A DNA stretch of 64,000 bases from Planctomycetota bacterium (GTDB lineage: Bacteria; Planctomycetota; SZUA-567; H5-PLA8): NCBI GenBank assembly GCA_027493525.1, contig JAOSKN010000002.1, forward strand, positions 1,893,326-1,957,325, given 5' to 3'. Within the stretch, counting starts at the first letter, position 1, and each line of letters begins with the position of its first letter. The notes beneath the pieces were generated by a model, which searched no databases, was not told the DNA's origin, and saw nothing but the letters and a program-made list of their open reading frames with translations. Below are positions 49,693 to 63,118 of this stretch, in pieces. The translations under genes were made by a program, and so were the position numbers.

Positions 49693-52600
49693 GGGTCGTC
49701 CATGCCGGGTGCGGTTACGTCGGAATCGAGATGGCATGTAAAAATTCCATGGTCGTCCGATAAGACCTTCCGCAAGTGCGCTTTTATCCTCACGGGTTCG
49801 CACCCTTCGTCCTTGACATCCATGGCGGGTATGAAGTTTTCGGCCGCGAATACGTTGCGTAGGGTATCCGGATCTTGAGTGCCTGGATCGGTATAAATTT
49901 CGATATCGCGAGGACCCAGAACCAGGCAGTCCAAGTCGGCCGTCGTGGCCTTGAGCGGCCATGTCAGTTTTATTTCAGGCCCTGTCCGATCTACAATGAG
50001 TTCAAACTCATGCGCTGCAATTTCGCCAGCCGCATCCGTGACTTCGATGCCAAAGGTACCTCGACCCTCCGCCACATCCGTAAAGTCCTCCTCGTACTGC
50101 ATCCCGCCTTGGTTCGTCAGCTCTCTTCGAATATCAAGCCAAGTCAGCACGACGGTATATGGCGCGGTCCCACCAGAAATGTCGAATTGGGCTCGGAGAT
50201 CCTCGGCGGCCGTAAGGACTTGGCCGGATCGGTTGATCAACTTTTCGCCGTTGATGGCCTTGATCGAAAGGCCGCCGATTCGCAACTCTCCGGGAGGATC
50301 CTCCTCCGGGTTCTCTTCCGGATCGAGAATGGACTGCTCGTCCATGCTAGAGTTGGGACCGATGTTGCCTGCCATGTCGACATAGTGGAGATCCAATGCG
50401 AACACGCCGGCGCCCGGTACTTGGAATGCCGCCGTCCAGGAATCGAAATAAAGGGAGATAATGGGGCTCACTGTCTGCGAATCGGTAAGGAGTTCGGCGA
50501 TGACATCGTGTTCGGGGAGCGGCCCGGAAAGTACGACCCAGTTCCCGCTTTTGGTAACGGATTCAATGACCGGAGCAGGAGGTGGAGTCGTATCAAGGCA
50601 GGCCGTCGCTTCGCGAATGGCTTTGTTCCCGGCCAAGTCTTGCACTTCAAGATGGAAAACATGCGTACCGTCTTGAGTAACGCTAAAACTCAAAGAAGAT
50701 GAGTCCGCGAAATCGGGGGTGATTTGCGTCATATCCAAGACGGCAAGAAGAGCGGCCATGTCGATTCCCGAACCGCCTGCATCGTCGCCATAAGTCGCCA
50801 TAAAAGTCAGGGAGTTGTAGCAAGCTCCTTCAGACGGCTGCAGGGTCGATATGGTGGGCGCGATGGTGTCCACGAAGAAGGTCGTCTGGACTGAACTTAA
50901 ATTCCCGTCGTAGTCCTTGACGCTGACGGTCAGGGTATGCTGGCCCTGGGCGAGCGCGGCCCCGGGGATCGCCTGGAAACCGTCCGCTGTAACCGAACTC
51001 AGGTACACGCCCGTGCCGTCGGAAAGGGTGACGTTCAGCGAGGAGACGTCCACGCCCACGCCGTCACCGTCCGTGAAGGATGCTGAGCATTCGGGGAACA
51101 TTGTCGCGACGTACGCGTCGTTCGACGGCGTCAGGGCGAGGATCTGGGGCGGGGTCGTGTCGTCGGCTTCAAATTGCCAGTTGAGATTGCTGTCAGGAGG
51201 CGCGGTATCGGCGCTGGAGAACGCCAGAATGGTTTGACCGGGCGCGGAAGCGTCGCTGTCCCGCACTTGCACGAAGGATACCTTGGGACTGTTGGAGGCT
51301 CTGAGGATCCACTGCTGTGTGTCTACGGTGCTGCTCAGCGTGATGGGAGCTGCGGCGGTCCCGTGCCAGTTGAGCTGACTGAACACGAACGTCGCGCCAG
51401 CCTCGAATTTAGCCGTGGTTCCCGGGTCCAATTTGACCATGCCCAAGGCCGTAAAACCGTCCTGGAAAGTGATGGTTCCCTGCGTGTTGTGTACCTCCAA
51501 GTTCTTAAGGATGCTGCCATTCAAGCTCCAGGTCTGGTTCGCCGGCCCGTATACGGTATCGGGCAGCGCGTGAACGGTGGCGTCGAAGGTCGTCGCGTCG
51601 AGCTGTCCCTGCGTCACCGTAAAGTCGCCGAGTAGGCGAATGGAGCCGTTGAGGGTCAGGATGTCCACCGCGTTGTCCATATCGACCACCAGGTTGCCAA
51701 GGTATGGGTAGCCCGAGATGGTTGCTGAGCCGCCGACGAAGCGATCCTCCGAACCCGAGTTTCCTGCGTATTCCGACCATGGGGCAACCAGAAGATTTCC
51801 TGCGAACTCTTGATACCCGGCGCTTGAAGCCTCCATTCGGCCGTCCGAGAGGAATGTATCGCCTCCAACCTGCAAGCTTCCCGAATTCACCTTCCACTGG
51901 CCCGCCAGGAGGTATAGCTCGCCGCCGATGGTAAATTCACCGCTCCCTTGATCCACGCTGGTACCCGCGTAGGACAGGCTGCCGCCCACCGTCAGGTTCC
52001 CGGTGGTCGACTCCAGTTCCGCTCCCTCGAAGTAGGCCGCTCCGTCGACCTGTACCGAGCCATTTTGCAGATCCAGCGCTGAATTCAGGGCGGACAAATC
52101 GCCTTGCACGGAGACGCTTAAGGAATCTAGGTCCACGCTGCCCACGTTAACGATTCGCAAGTCGCCTTCGACGGTAAGCGTCCCTCCCGCGCCTACAACG
52201 GTCGCCTGATCGAAGGTGGCGGCATCTTCAACCAGCAAGGTGTTGTTTACGACGATCGATCCGCTGAGCGTCTCCAAGGCCCCATGAACGGTCAAGGGAT
52301 TGTTCACGGTCAGACTGGTGGCGAAGTACGCCCCTATATGCAGCTTCAAGGCCTCAGCACTGGCATTGACGGTGCACGGAGGCGCCTGTTCCGCTTCGGA
52401 GTAGATGCCAAAAAAGGCTTCGGTGCTGGCGGTGGGCACCCCGCCAGCCCAGTTGCTCGCATTGTTCCAGTTCGAATCGACGCTTCCGGTCCACACGCTG
52501 CCGAAGTACCAGTTGTAAGTTGGTGGACTAGGCAAGGCATGACTGTAAACCGCAATGATGGGGGAACCCTCGTTAGCATTGCAGCCACGAACCTCGACTC

Positions 52601-55600
52601 CATAGACAAGAGCTGGCTCCTCGACAACCAGGTTCCATGATGTCAAAAACCATCCTTCTAGCAGGGTCGCGTAACTGGACACGGACGGATCATTGATAAA
52701 GAGTCGTTGGGTTGACACGGTTTCATTTGCGGCAAACTCAATGTGCCCTCCCTTAATGGTCAAGTTGTCGGTTGCAAATCCGATATTCAGGTAAACCCAG
52801 GCATTGTTGAATTCGATGCTTCTGGCGTTCAACGCACCATCAACTATCAATTTGTCATTTGAAGGAAGTGCTTCAAATTCATTAAAGAATGAGTTATAAA
52901 GGGCAACGGAATTACCCCCATTGCCTAAAGCACGAATTTTCGTACTGCTTCCTGTTATCGAGCCGTTTGTCGCATGAACATTGATCGATCCGACGGTGTC
53001 CAATACGGCAATACCATCTAACTCGAGGTGGCCGGAGGAAACGGTAATATTCCCTATTGTGGGGGTTCCCGTACCACTTTGCATAGTAACTTTTCGATCA
53101 GCTTCGTTTTTTTCGATCGTCAAGTTGTAAATGTAATCTAGCGGACCAGAAAATGGCGGGTCTGCGGGGTTCTGCGGCTGGCTGTGATTGAGAACAAGCT
53201 TAGAGTCGCTATTCCCGATAAACTTTAATTGATCGCAATACACGCCTTCAAAAGTTGAAAAGTTTTCTTTTACCCTTAGTTCGGTAGTGAAACTGGCTGG
53301 AACAAATAGAGGCTCGGGACTCTCTATTCTTCGAACTGTGACTCCTCCCTCCAGATCCATAACACATGAATAGTTTGAAACATTCAGAAACATAACGGCG
53401 TCATCTTCTCCAGGTATTCCGGTTGGAGACCAATTCTCCGGGTTGTCCCAGTCCGAGCTGTATTCCCCTATCCAAGTATAGGTGATAGCGGCGTGATCCA
53501 CTACGAAGATGAAATCCATTGTCGAGAGATTTCCTGCAAGGTCAGAGACTTCTATGGAATACTTGTGCGGGTGACCCGTTTCTTCGATATACCCGTAAGA
53601 GTAATATAGGAATGAACTGGAAAGAATCGTACTTTGCGCAGTCTTGTCGGACCCATCAAGGTATATGCGTACACTACCTACGTTGACACCTGAGCCACTG
53701 TCACTATAGGTTCCTGCGAAATCCGTACTAAATACACTTACATATTCAGAAGCAGGCAATGAGACGTCTATTTGAGGTCCCACCGTATCTAAATTGAACG
53801 AAATGATACCGGAAACAGAATTGCCCGCGCGATCACGTACCTCGACTTCGAAATCGTGCGCACCTTCTGTCAAGTTAGATAACGGAGTATGCAAGACTTG
53901 GCCAGCTTGTGTATACGCCGATTCGACGTTCCCGTCGATCTTGACGACCACTTCCACTGCATCCACGCCGCTACCGGCGTCCATGAAATCTGCGCTAAGG
54001 GTTGGGCGGGAGGAATTGACCCAGGCGTCGTCCTGCGGGCTGAAATTGCTCAGTTCCGGCGCCACCGTGTCCAGTTCGAACGAAAGCTCTTCGTGGGCCG
54101 GGTTACCACTTGTGTCCTCCAACTCCACGCGCCATGTCACCGTTCCGTCTGCCAGCGGCGTGAGGGGCTGGTACGCGACATGGTTGCCTTCCACCGTGGC
54201 AAGGGAGGTTACATCAATCTCGTTCACGAAGACGTGAACGGTCAATGGGTCCACTGGCGCGCCCCGGCCGAAATAGTCGGCACTGAAGACCGGCTGCGGA
54301 TCGTTGAGGTACGCAACTTGAGGCTGGAGATTTACAATCCGCGGCGGATCGAAGATCCAATTGGTGTTGCCTCCGCCGTTCACGCTGTCCAAGGCCTGGA
54401 TGGCGCCGCCCGCCGACGCGTCGGAATCCGACACGTCGACGAACTGCACGCCTTGTTCAGGGGCCACTAGCAGCCAGGCCGTGCCGGGCGTGGCGCTGCG
54501 CAGCACGAGGGGCATGCCTTCCTGGCCGACCCATTGCAGCAGGTTTACGGCGAAGACCGCCGAGGCTTCGAATGCCAGATTGGAGCCCGGCAGCGCGAGG
54601 AAGGTTCCGCCCGCCGCCGTCGTGAACCCACCCGAAAGGGTCACGGCGCCGCCGGTATTCAGGACTTCCAAATGGTGCAGCTCGTGCCCCCCGAAATCGG
54701 CACTCTGTGCCTGATTGCCCAAAAAAGAGATAGTGGCGTCGAGTGCACTTAGGCTGGCGTTGGCCGCGTTCAGGCTGAGATCGCCCGCCAGATTGAGCTT
54801 GGCGCCAGCCGACAACGCGAGCGTTCCCTGGGTGACGTTCAGCGCAGTGGAGACCGTCAGGTCGTTCGCGAGCATCGCAGTGGTGGCGGAAGCATTCTTG
54901 TTGAGCACGAGAGTCGAGAAAGAGAAAGCGCCGCTGACCGTCGAGGTGGCGGGCCCCGAGAGCGTCACCGTGCCCGTGCCGGCGTCAAAGCCGCCGCCCG
55001 CGCCCAAGGTCAGATCTTCGTAAACCGTGAGCAACGAACTTCCGGACGACCAATCGCCGCCGTTCAGGATCAAGTGGCCGTTCACCGTGACCGGCGCGTT
55101 CGCGGTAAGCTGCCCCGTATAAGCCGGCTGTACTTCGATTTCCGCCACGGTCACAGCAGCGTTGATGTCGCAAGGGGCCGAGTTGGTGGCGCCAAAGCGG
55201 ACTTTGGCGCTGGATGGAGGCACAAAATCGAAATTCCAATTCTCCGCCGTGTGCCAGTTGGCGTCTGCACCGCCTCCGTCCCAGACCCAGGTGGGATAGG
55301 CGCTACCGACAAAGAAGACCCTCTGTTCGGTCGTGGGATTCAGTGACCTGTCCTTTGCTGTCACGGAAATCGTATTCTGGCCGGCCACTAGCCCCTGATT
55401 CAGCATGAAAGAGAAGCCGGCGAACGTGATGGGCTGGGCCAGGCTGGTAAGATCATTGCCATTCACAAGCAGCGTAACCTGGACCGGGTCGACGCCTGAT
55501 CCTTCCATGCCATCGTCGAAATCCACGGTGACGGTGAGATCGCCCATGGGGTACAGAACCCCTTCTTCGGGCGCAACCACGGTGACTACCGGCGCATCCT

Positions 55601-58600
55601 GATCGATCCAGAAGACCCAGGAAATGGGACCACTTGGGTTGCCAGCCTGGTCGTGAATGACGGGCTCCAGCACATAGCGCCCGGGCGCCAGACCGCTGGC
55701 GGGCGTGTATTCGAAGCTTGTTGCGGTCACGTTCAATTCGCCGGGAGTAACGCCGATCGACACTTCCTGACCAACGGGGCCCTTGCTGACAGCCAAGGCA
55801 AACGAACCGATGTCGGTGCTGATGCCAGATCCAGGAGTCGGATCGCTGAAGAAGCCCGAAATCAGTGCTGGCGCCACGTCTAGGGCTTCGCCATTTGCCG
55901 GTGAATTGGGCGTCACGCTGGGCGGCAACAAGTCCAGCCGGACGGTCCATTCCTTCAAGGCCGAAGAGTTGCTCGCCAGATCCGCGATCGTCGCCTGGAA
56001 CCGGTAGCGGCCCTCCTCCAACCCGCCCATTGGCGCGTAAGAGAAACCGATCGCGTCCACAGTCAACTCGCCCGGATCCACCGTCACCGGCGTCTCCGAG
56101 CCCACTTCACCCTGCCAGACCGAGAACGTGAACGATGCCGGGTTGATGCCTGCGGAAGGAGGGTCGTCGGCGAAGGCGCCGGTGATGGCAGTCTCTTCGT
56201 CGTTGATCTTCGCCGCGTCGACCGGAAGAAGGTTGACGATCTGCGGCCCGGTGGTATCCACCTCGAACGACCAGCCGAACGGCGCGGCCGCGTTGCCGGC
56301 GCGGTCGGTCAGCGTCACCTCCACCGTGTGCGGCCCATCGATCAGCGCCACGGGGGGCGCATACGAGAAACCCGACGCCGTCAACGTCATCTCCACGGAG
56401 GCGTCGATCCGCACGCCGTCCAGCTTCACGATCGCGCTGTTGCTTATCCCCAGGTCCAGCCCCGCGCCCTCCGGACCGTCGTCGAAGCTCGCCGAGATCG
56501 TCGCCGGGCTGCCCTGCAATTTCGCCCCATCGGCGGGCTGTACGTCCTCCACCCCCGGTGCGCTTGCGTCCACGTAGAAGACCCACGCGACGGGAGCGCT
56601 GGCGTTCTGCGCTTGGTCTTCCACGTAGGGCGAAAGGACGTGGCGCCCCTCGACGAAGCCCCCCATCGGCGTGTACGTGAAGCCCGCCGCCGTCACGTCC
56701 AACTCGCCAGGGTCTACGGTGACGCCATTCTCGACCCCCTCCGGCCCTTTTTGGACCGTCAGCGTAAACGAGGCGACGTTGATCAGGGACGACGGCGTGG
56801 CATCGCTAAAGGTGGCCGACGCCGAGCCTGGATCGAGTTGCATGGCCTCATCGTGCTCGGGCGCCAAGATGGTGATCATGGGCGGCAACGTGTCCAGGCG
56901 GATCGCCCATTCCTTGAGGGGCGAGACGTTGCCCGCCAAGTCCGCGATCGTCGCCTGGAAGCGGTAACGGCCCTCCTGAAGGCCGCCGTTGGGCGCGTAG
57001 GAAAACCCGTTCGCATCCACGCTCAGGTCGCCGGGATCGACCGTGGCGGGCGTCTCGGCGCCCACTTCGCCATGCCAGGCCAAAAACGTAAAGGACGCCG
57101 GATCGATGCCCGCCGAGGGCGGATCGTCGGCGAAGGCGCCGGCGATCACCGTCTCCTCGGCGTTGATGTTCGCCCCGTCGGTCGGGACGAGGTTGACAAT
57201 GCTTGGATCGTCCACGTCGTCGATAAACACCCAATTCGTGTTGTTCCCGCTATTGGTGCCAAGGTGATCCGTGATGGTTCCATTGGTTGCGTTGCTGTCC
57301 TGAACGTCGACGTACCAAACGGCTTGCGCGGGCGCGGAGAGATTCCAGGCCTGGCTCGACGTCGCGCTTCTAAGCACGATGGGTTCAACGTCGGTGCCCG
57401 TCCAATTTAGCGTATTGAAAACAAAAGATTCGCCTTCCTTGAAGTTGACGCTACATCCCGGTTCAATCGTCATCGTTCCCGAAGCAGTAATCCCCTCGGA
57501 AAGCGCGACCGGCCCCGCCGCGTTCACCAGATGAAGATCTTTGACGGTTTGCCCCCGGAATTTCGCCTCCTGCGCCCCGCTGCCATCCAGGATAAAAGTC
57601 GCCGAATTGGCGCTCAGGGAGCCGTTGGCGCCTACCGTGAGATTCTGTCCGACCGCGACGGAGTATGTGCCGCAGATCAATTCACCTTGAGTTACATCCA
57701 AATGGCCCGATACCTGGATGTCGTTGGCCAAGATTACGGTGCCGGGAGGCCCAAGTGTTTTGGTGGCATCCAGGTTATTGAAAACGGTGTTGCCTGAAAC
57801 GACGGAGTCGCCCGGGCCGGCGAATACGACCGTGGAGGCGCCTGCGCTCACCGCGCCTGAAACATGATTCCAGTCGCCCACGAGTTCGACGTAATCCACC
57901 AGGGTCAGCGTCCCACCTGTTTTATTGACCTCAACGTCAGGCAACCCGAAAACCCCGGATTTCGAACCACGCCCAGTCAACGTCTGGTCTGACCCGCCGG
58001 CGAATACGACCGTGCCCCCGTAGCAGAGTATCGCGTTGACCTTCACGTCGCCCATGGCGCGGAACGTGCCCGAGGCCGGGACGACGGTTTGAACGAGGTC
58101 GCCGCTATCAAGATCGAGAGTTCCGTGAACGGTAACGGTGGAGTTGTCTGCCACCGTGATGGCCGTAGTCGCATACAGCTTCAAGTCGTTGAACTGCAGC
58201 GCGCCCGAGAGCGTTTTACCGCCCATGCCCTGTGGAATCACGACGGACGAAGAGCCGCCGTCCATGATGCCGGAGATCAGTGTCCAATTGTGCGAGGAAA
58301 CAATCTCGTCTGATAGGGTCAGGGTGCCTCCTGGTTTGTCGATCTCAATGTCCGGCAGATCCCAATCAGGGGTTGGCCATTGGTCCCAGTAATCGTTAAG
58401 TCCATAAAGTGCTTGATCGGCATTTCCCTTGAACCTCAGGACAGATGTGCCTGTTACATGTCCGTTCTGATATACATCGCCGTGGGCATCCAGTGCTCCT
58501 CCGAAGAGCGTTCCACCAATTAGATTCAGAAACCCGGTAGCCATAACGGTATCCGATAGGCTCAGGCTACCGCCCGACTTGTTGATATTCAGGTTGTTGA

Positions 58601-61600
58601 AGTTTGGTGAACCTGTTAAGGATGCACTGGAAGTACCGGAGAAGGTTACCCAACTTGAGCCAGCCTGAAACTGCCCGCCCGTGAGCGAGAAGTTTCCCGC
58701 AATCGAGTGCGCGTTCGCTCCCGCGTTGAACGTCCCTCCAGCCTGCGAGAATGAATCAGTAATGCTCAGATTTGAAGTCGTTGTGATCGTGCCCGTGAAA
58801 CCGTTATCGATGGATATTGAATAAACCGTTCCAGGTACGACGTTCGCGGTGCAGTTCTTCGAACTAGTTCCATTGAATATAACGTCAGAATACGGATTGG
58901 GAACTACATCGTCGCTCCAATTGGCTGCGGTAGTCCAGTTATTATCGGCTCCGCCACCATCCCATATGGCCGTTGAAGAAGGGAATATCCAGTTGGTATT
59001 ATTTCCGCTGTTTGTGCTCCTGTAAGCAATGACGGTACCGCTAATGGCATTGCTTCGCTGCACGTCCACGAACGCAACGGACTGCGTCGCGCAACTCAAC
59101 TTCCAATTGTAGCTGGCATGGCTGCTCCGCAGGATAATCGGAGCGGATGCCGTGCCAGTCCAATTCAGCGCACCAAAGGTATAAGTATAATTGTAGCCAA
59201 ACACGACCGAGCTCCCCGGCACGAAAGTCACTGCACCCGTCGCGGAAAAGGTGCGGAAAAAGGTCACGGTATTTTGCGTATTGGTTACCTGAAGATTATA
59301 AAAGACCTGACTATCGAGATCGAGCCATTGCGCGCCCGAGCCGGCGATGTTCAATGTGGATGTGCCCGACGAAACAGTAGCGTACGCTAAATCGACATCC
59401 CCCTTGACGGTTAGGGACCTCCCATTGGCCATGTTAAGCTGGCCCCGATAAAAATCGAATAGCCCGCGGATTTCCACATCGCCGTCCAAGGCTACAATAT
59501 CGCTCGTGGCGGATTTGTTGATTTGGAAATCGTAAAAAATGGCCTTCCCGGAAACGGCAGAGTTCTCTCCTCCTCTAATGGTTACATAGGACGTCCCCGG
59601 ATCCACCGTGCCCGCCGTATGCGTCCAGTTGCCCAGCGTGCGAATGGTCGAGGCGAGCGTCAGCGTCCCCGCCGGTTTGTTGACTTCTAGATCCGGCAAC
59701 AGTCCGGCGGTAAGCGAACCGGCGCCCGTGAACGTATGATCGCCCGAACCTCCGAACACCAGCCGTCCCGTTCCCCCGTCGAATGCGGTAGTAGCGACCA
59801 CATTTCCCCTGGCTTCCCAGGTTCCGGTTGCTGGTACGCTGGCCTGATTGAGGTTCCCATCGGTCAAGGTCAAAGTGCCCGCAGACGCTACGGTACTGCC
59901 GTTGGTGACGGTCAGGCTGGCATTGTTGGCCAAAGCGATCTCTGCATTGTTAAATACCAGATTCCCCGTCAGGGTTGGAGTGCCCTTCATTACAACGCTC
60001 GACGAGCCGCCATTCATGGAGCCCCCCAAGAGCGACCAGTTCTTATTGATGCAGAATCCGCCCGCGAGTTGGAGCACTCCACCGGCCTTGTTGATTATGA
60101 TTTCCGGAAGGGTCGGCGTAGCCATGATCCCATTGCCCGTCAGTATTTGGTCGGCCAATCCATAAAATGAAATCGTCGCGGTTCCCCCGACATAGCCGGC
60201 GCCTTGTTGAACGTCTCCGTACGCAAGAAAGCTAGTCCCATTAACGCTCCCACTAGTCAGGCTTAGGGTCCCATTAACCAGAAGCGTTGAAATGCTCAGA
60301 ACGGCAGTCCCCTTGTCGATGATTGCATTATTGAATGGATTCGTGCCTGAATACGCGCTGTTTGTGCCGCCTCCAAATACGAAGGTACTCGTATCCTCCT
60401 GGAAGGGAGCGCTATTGCTGTGCGTGAAGTTACCTGCAACCGTATGCGTTCCGCTCCCGGCCTGGAACGTGCCGCCGGAATGCGTGAATGTATTCAGCGA
60501 TAGGTTTCCACTTCCCGCATTAAAGGTGGAGTCGGAACCCGATTGCACAAAGTCGTTCAGCACGGTTAGATTCTGCTGGCAGGCGATCGTGCCCGTGTAC
60601 CCCGCCGCTATGGCGACCGACTTCACGCCCGCAGGCACGTCTATCGTGCAGTGCTTGGTGCTCGTGCCATTAAACGTGACGTTGGCTGCGACGCCTGGAA
60701 CAAGATCGCCGCTCCAGTTCGCCGCCGTACTCCAATTGTTATCGGCCCCGCCTCCATCCCAGACCGCGTCGGGATTAGGGAAGATCCAATTCAGGTTATT
60801 GCCCGAGTCGATACTCTGCGTTGCGGTAACGGCACCGGAGATGGCGTTGCTGCGTTGAACGTCCACGTACGACACGGAGGCTGCCGCCGTATCGAGTTTC
60901 CAGTAGTAGCTGGCATGGCTGCTTCGCAAGGAAATAGGCTGTGTGGGCGTGCCGTTCCACGATAATGCGCCGCATTTGAAAGTTTGGTTATAGCCGAATA
61001 CCAGGGACGCCCCAGGATCGAAGGTCACCGTGCCGCTGGATGCGTCGAACCCTCGAGTGAATGTCACGGTTCCCTGCGTGTTGGTGACATGAATATTGTG
61101 AAAGACCTTGTTATTCAGGTCCAGACTTTGGGCGGACGAACCGGAAATCTTGAGGGTCGAGGTGCCAGGATTGATGGCCGAAGTGGTCAGGTCTATGCCG
61201 CCCTTACATGTAAGGGTCTTTCCATTGGCCATATTCAGGGTGCCGGTGGCGAGCGCAAACATTCCTCCGATTTCCACATCGTCGTTCAAGGCCGTTTCGA
61301 CGGGCCATGTCGCCTTCGCAATGGTCAGGTCAAACAAACTGACTTGGCCTCCAATCGTCACGTTGTCGCTGCCCACAAGACGAAGCGTGGAAGTTCCAGG
61401 ATCCTGAAGGCCCGCGATATGGTCCCAACTTCCGGTGGTGCGAATCAGGGACGCAAGGAACAAGGTCCCAGAGGGCTTGTCGATCAGGACGTTGGGTAGT
61501 TTGCCATAAGCCGCGTTCCCGGACCCCGTGAAGACTTGATCTCCCGCACCGTCGAAAATCAACTGTCCCGTGCCGCCGTCGCTGCCCGTGCCTTGAACGC

Positions 61601-62186
61601 ACCCGCCCTGAACATGAATTTCTCCCGTATCCAGGAATCCTCCCGTGTACGTAAATAAGCCCAAAACGGTCATGGAGTCGTTCACGGCGACATGCGCCGC
61701 TTTACTGATGGTTACGTTGTAGAATGTCGGCGCGCCGGTGATCGTGGCGGCGTTACTGGTCGTAAGCGACAGGGTGCTTGTCGCAGGCGTGATGACGCCC
61801 GAACCGCTGCGTGTAATGTCTTTGTTTATGGTTAAGGTCGCGCTGCCCATATTGAGCGTACCGCTGGCCACCGTCAGCGATCCCGTAAGCGTGAGGTTCG
61901 CGGAGAGCGTGACCGTGGCGGTATAACCCGAGTTCAATTGCAAATCCGTCACCGAATCAGCCATGTCCACATTGCAGTTCGTATTCGACGTGCCGTCGAA
62001 GACCACAGTGGCGGTGGCCGTCGGAAGCGCGCCCGTTGACCAGTTGCCCGGAGTGGACCATTTCCCGTCGCCCGTGGCGTTCGTCCACGTCACCGTTGCG
62101 GCATGGAGGTTTCCAATGGCCGCCAGAGTAAGAACAAGGCACGCCCAAACGAGCCCGCGTCTGGGGCGCGATGCATGAGTTTTCAC
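49692..62186 (-). CDS. Giant Rhs protein, N-terminal part: signal peptide, W-rich modules, Ig-like repeats
   Basis: It starts at GTG 62186 with GAGGAG 6 bases upstream. A Sec signal peptide (LVWACLVLTLAAIGNLHA) is followed by at least six modules beginning W-x-G...NW-S...NW (residues ~32, 479, 1075, 2309, 2912, 3245). Each is followed by Thr/Ser/Gly-rich beta-helix-like sequence (TLTINKDITRSGSGVITPAT). Ig-like blocks with AFADDPPSAGI and GRYRFQATIADLAGN repeat between the modules. These features suggest a very long extracellular stalk carrying the Rhs shell. This frame runs on to 49608 without homology; the switch occurs at G5 49691-49695. Confidence 0.88.
55919..57210 (-). repeat. Near-identical Ig-like repeat units 960 bp apart inside the giant gene
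   Basis: The segment beginning around 55919-56250 recurs at about 56881-57210. Exact matches such as TCCGCGATCGTCGCCTGGAA fall at 55981 and 56941, exactly 960 bases (320 codons) apart. The DNA similarity is higher than for other repeats in the protein, indicating recent tandem duplication or gene conversion. Confidence 0.7.
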
Positions 62187-62226
62187 GTGTTGCTCCTCGC
62201 TCGATTCCGATGCAGGAAATGCTGCT

Positions 62227-62826
62227 CTATTCGCGTTCAGGACGCTGAATTTGCTGAATGGCTGACTTGACGCTTACGCGCAAGCTTGCATTGGCTGCGT
62301 TCTCAAGACTGCGGAGGCCCACTAGGGCCGAACGTGCTCGAGGCCCGATCCGGCCCAATGCCTCCGCGGCCAACCGTTGCACACCCACGACTTGGTCCTG
62401 AAGCGCCTGGATCAACGCGGGCACGGCGGAGGCGGCATCGGGGCCAATGCACCCCAAGGCGCGTGCGCACCACCCACGTAGGTGAGGATCTTCCGATGTC
62501 AAGCCTGCCGTGAGCCCGGGGACAGCCTCCTTGGCCGCTTCGCCAATCTCGGCCAAGGTGGCTACGACCTCGTACTTCACATTTGCCGATGTTTCGAACT
62601 TGCCGAGGAGGTCCAGAAGGGCCGGAACGGATGGGGCGGCATCGACACCTTGCGACTTCAAGTTTCTTAGAATCGAGATCTTAGCGTCGTCGTCCATTTC
62701 ACCTAACGTTTGAACCAGTTGGGCAGGATCGGGATATGGATCCTTTGATGCTTCCTCCGAGGCGAGTCCAGGATTGAGATTCCCGACAACAAGAATGAGC
62801 AAAACTCTATGAGGCCACCGGTACAT
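62227..62826 (-). CDS. Secreted HEAT-repeat protein
   Basis: 199 aa with AAGGA upstream of the ATG. The N-terminus is a signal peptide (HRVLLILVVGNLNPGLAS). The rest is four or five HEAT/PBS-type repeats: DAAPSVPALLDLLGKFETSA, EAAKEAVPGLTAGLTSEDPH, LRGWCARALGCIGPDAASAV, PALIQALQDQVVGVQRLAAE. It is the first gene of the leftward operon; the giant Rhs gene starts 41 bases after its stop. A role in binding or folding the giant protein outside the cytoplasm is inferred from position only. Confidence 0.88.
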   Translation of the reverse strand: MYRWPHRVLLILVVGNLNPGLASEEASKDPYPDPAQLVQTLGEMDDDAKISILRNLKSQGVDAAPSVPALLDLLGKFETSANVKYEVVATLAEIGEAAKEAVPGLTAGLTSEDPHLRGWCARALGCIGPDAASAVPALIQALQDQVVGVQRLAAEALGRIGPRARSALVGLRSLENAANASLRVSVKSAIQQIQRPERE

Positions 62827-63118
62827 GGAGCCCGTCCTTTCAATTGAGGTTTTATCTTCTTGCTACTTGTGAATGCGTTGAATATGTACCACACCCATTC
62901 ATAGTCAATGGGATGCTGAGTAAATCTTCTAAGAACTTTGTCTATGTAGTTACATGGTATTAGTTGACTCGGAATTCAAGATTGTATCTACTGAGTTGGC
63001 TTGGGATTGAGAATAGGCGCATACACTTTGCATTTGTTGCATATTTCTCATTTTTGGAGATTCGAAGGGCTGTCGGAGCACTTCGAACGCCGCCGCGAAA
63101 CCTCGATCTCGCCCAAAG
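62827..63118. other. AT-rich junction between the Rhs operon and the pseudopilin region
   Basis: About 290 bases, clearly AT-richer than the rest of the window, with no credible gene. It should hold the promoter for the HEAT/Rhs operon (leftward). The change in composition and the broken gene on its right mark a likely insertion boundary. Confidence 0.5.
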
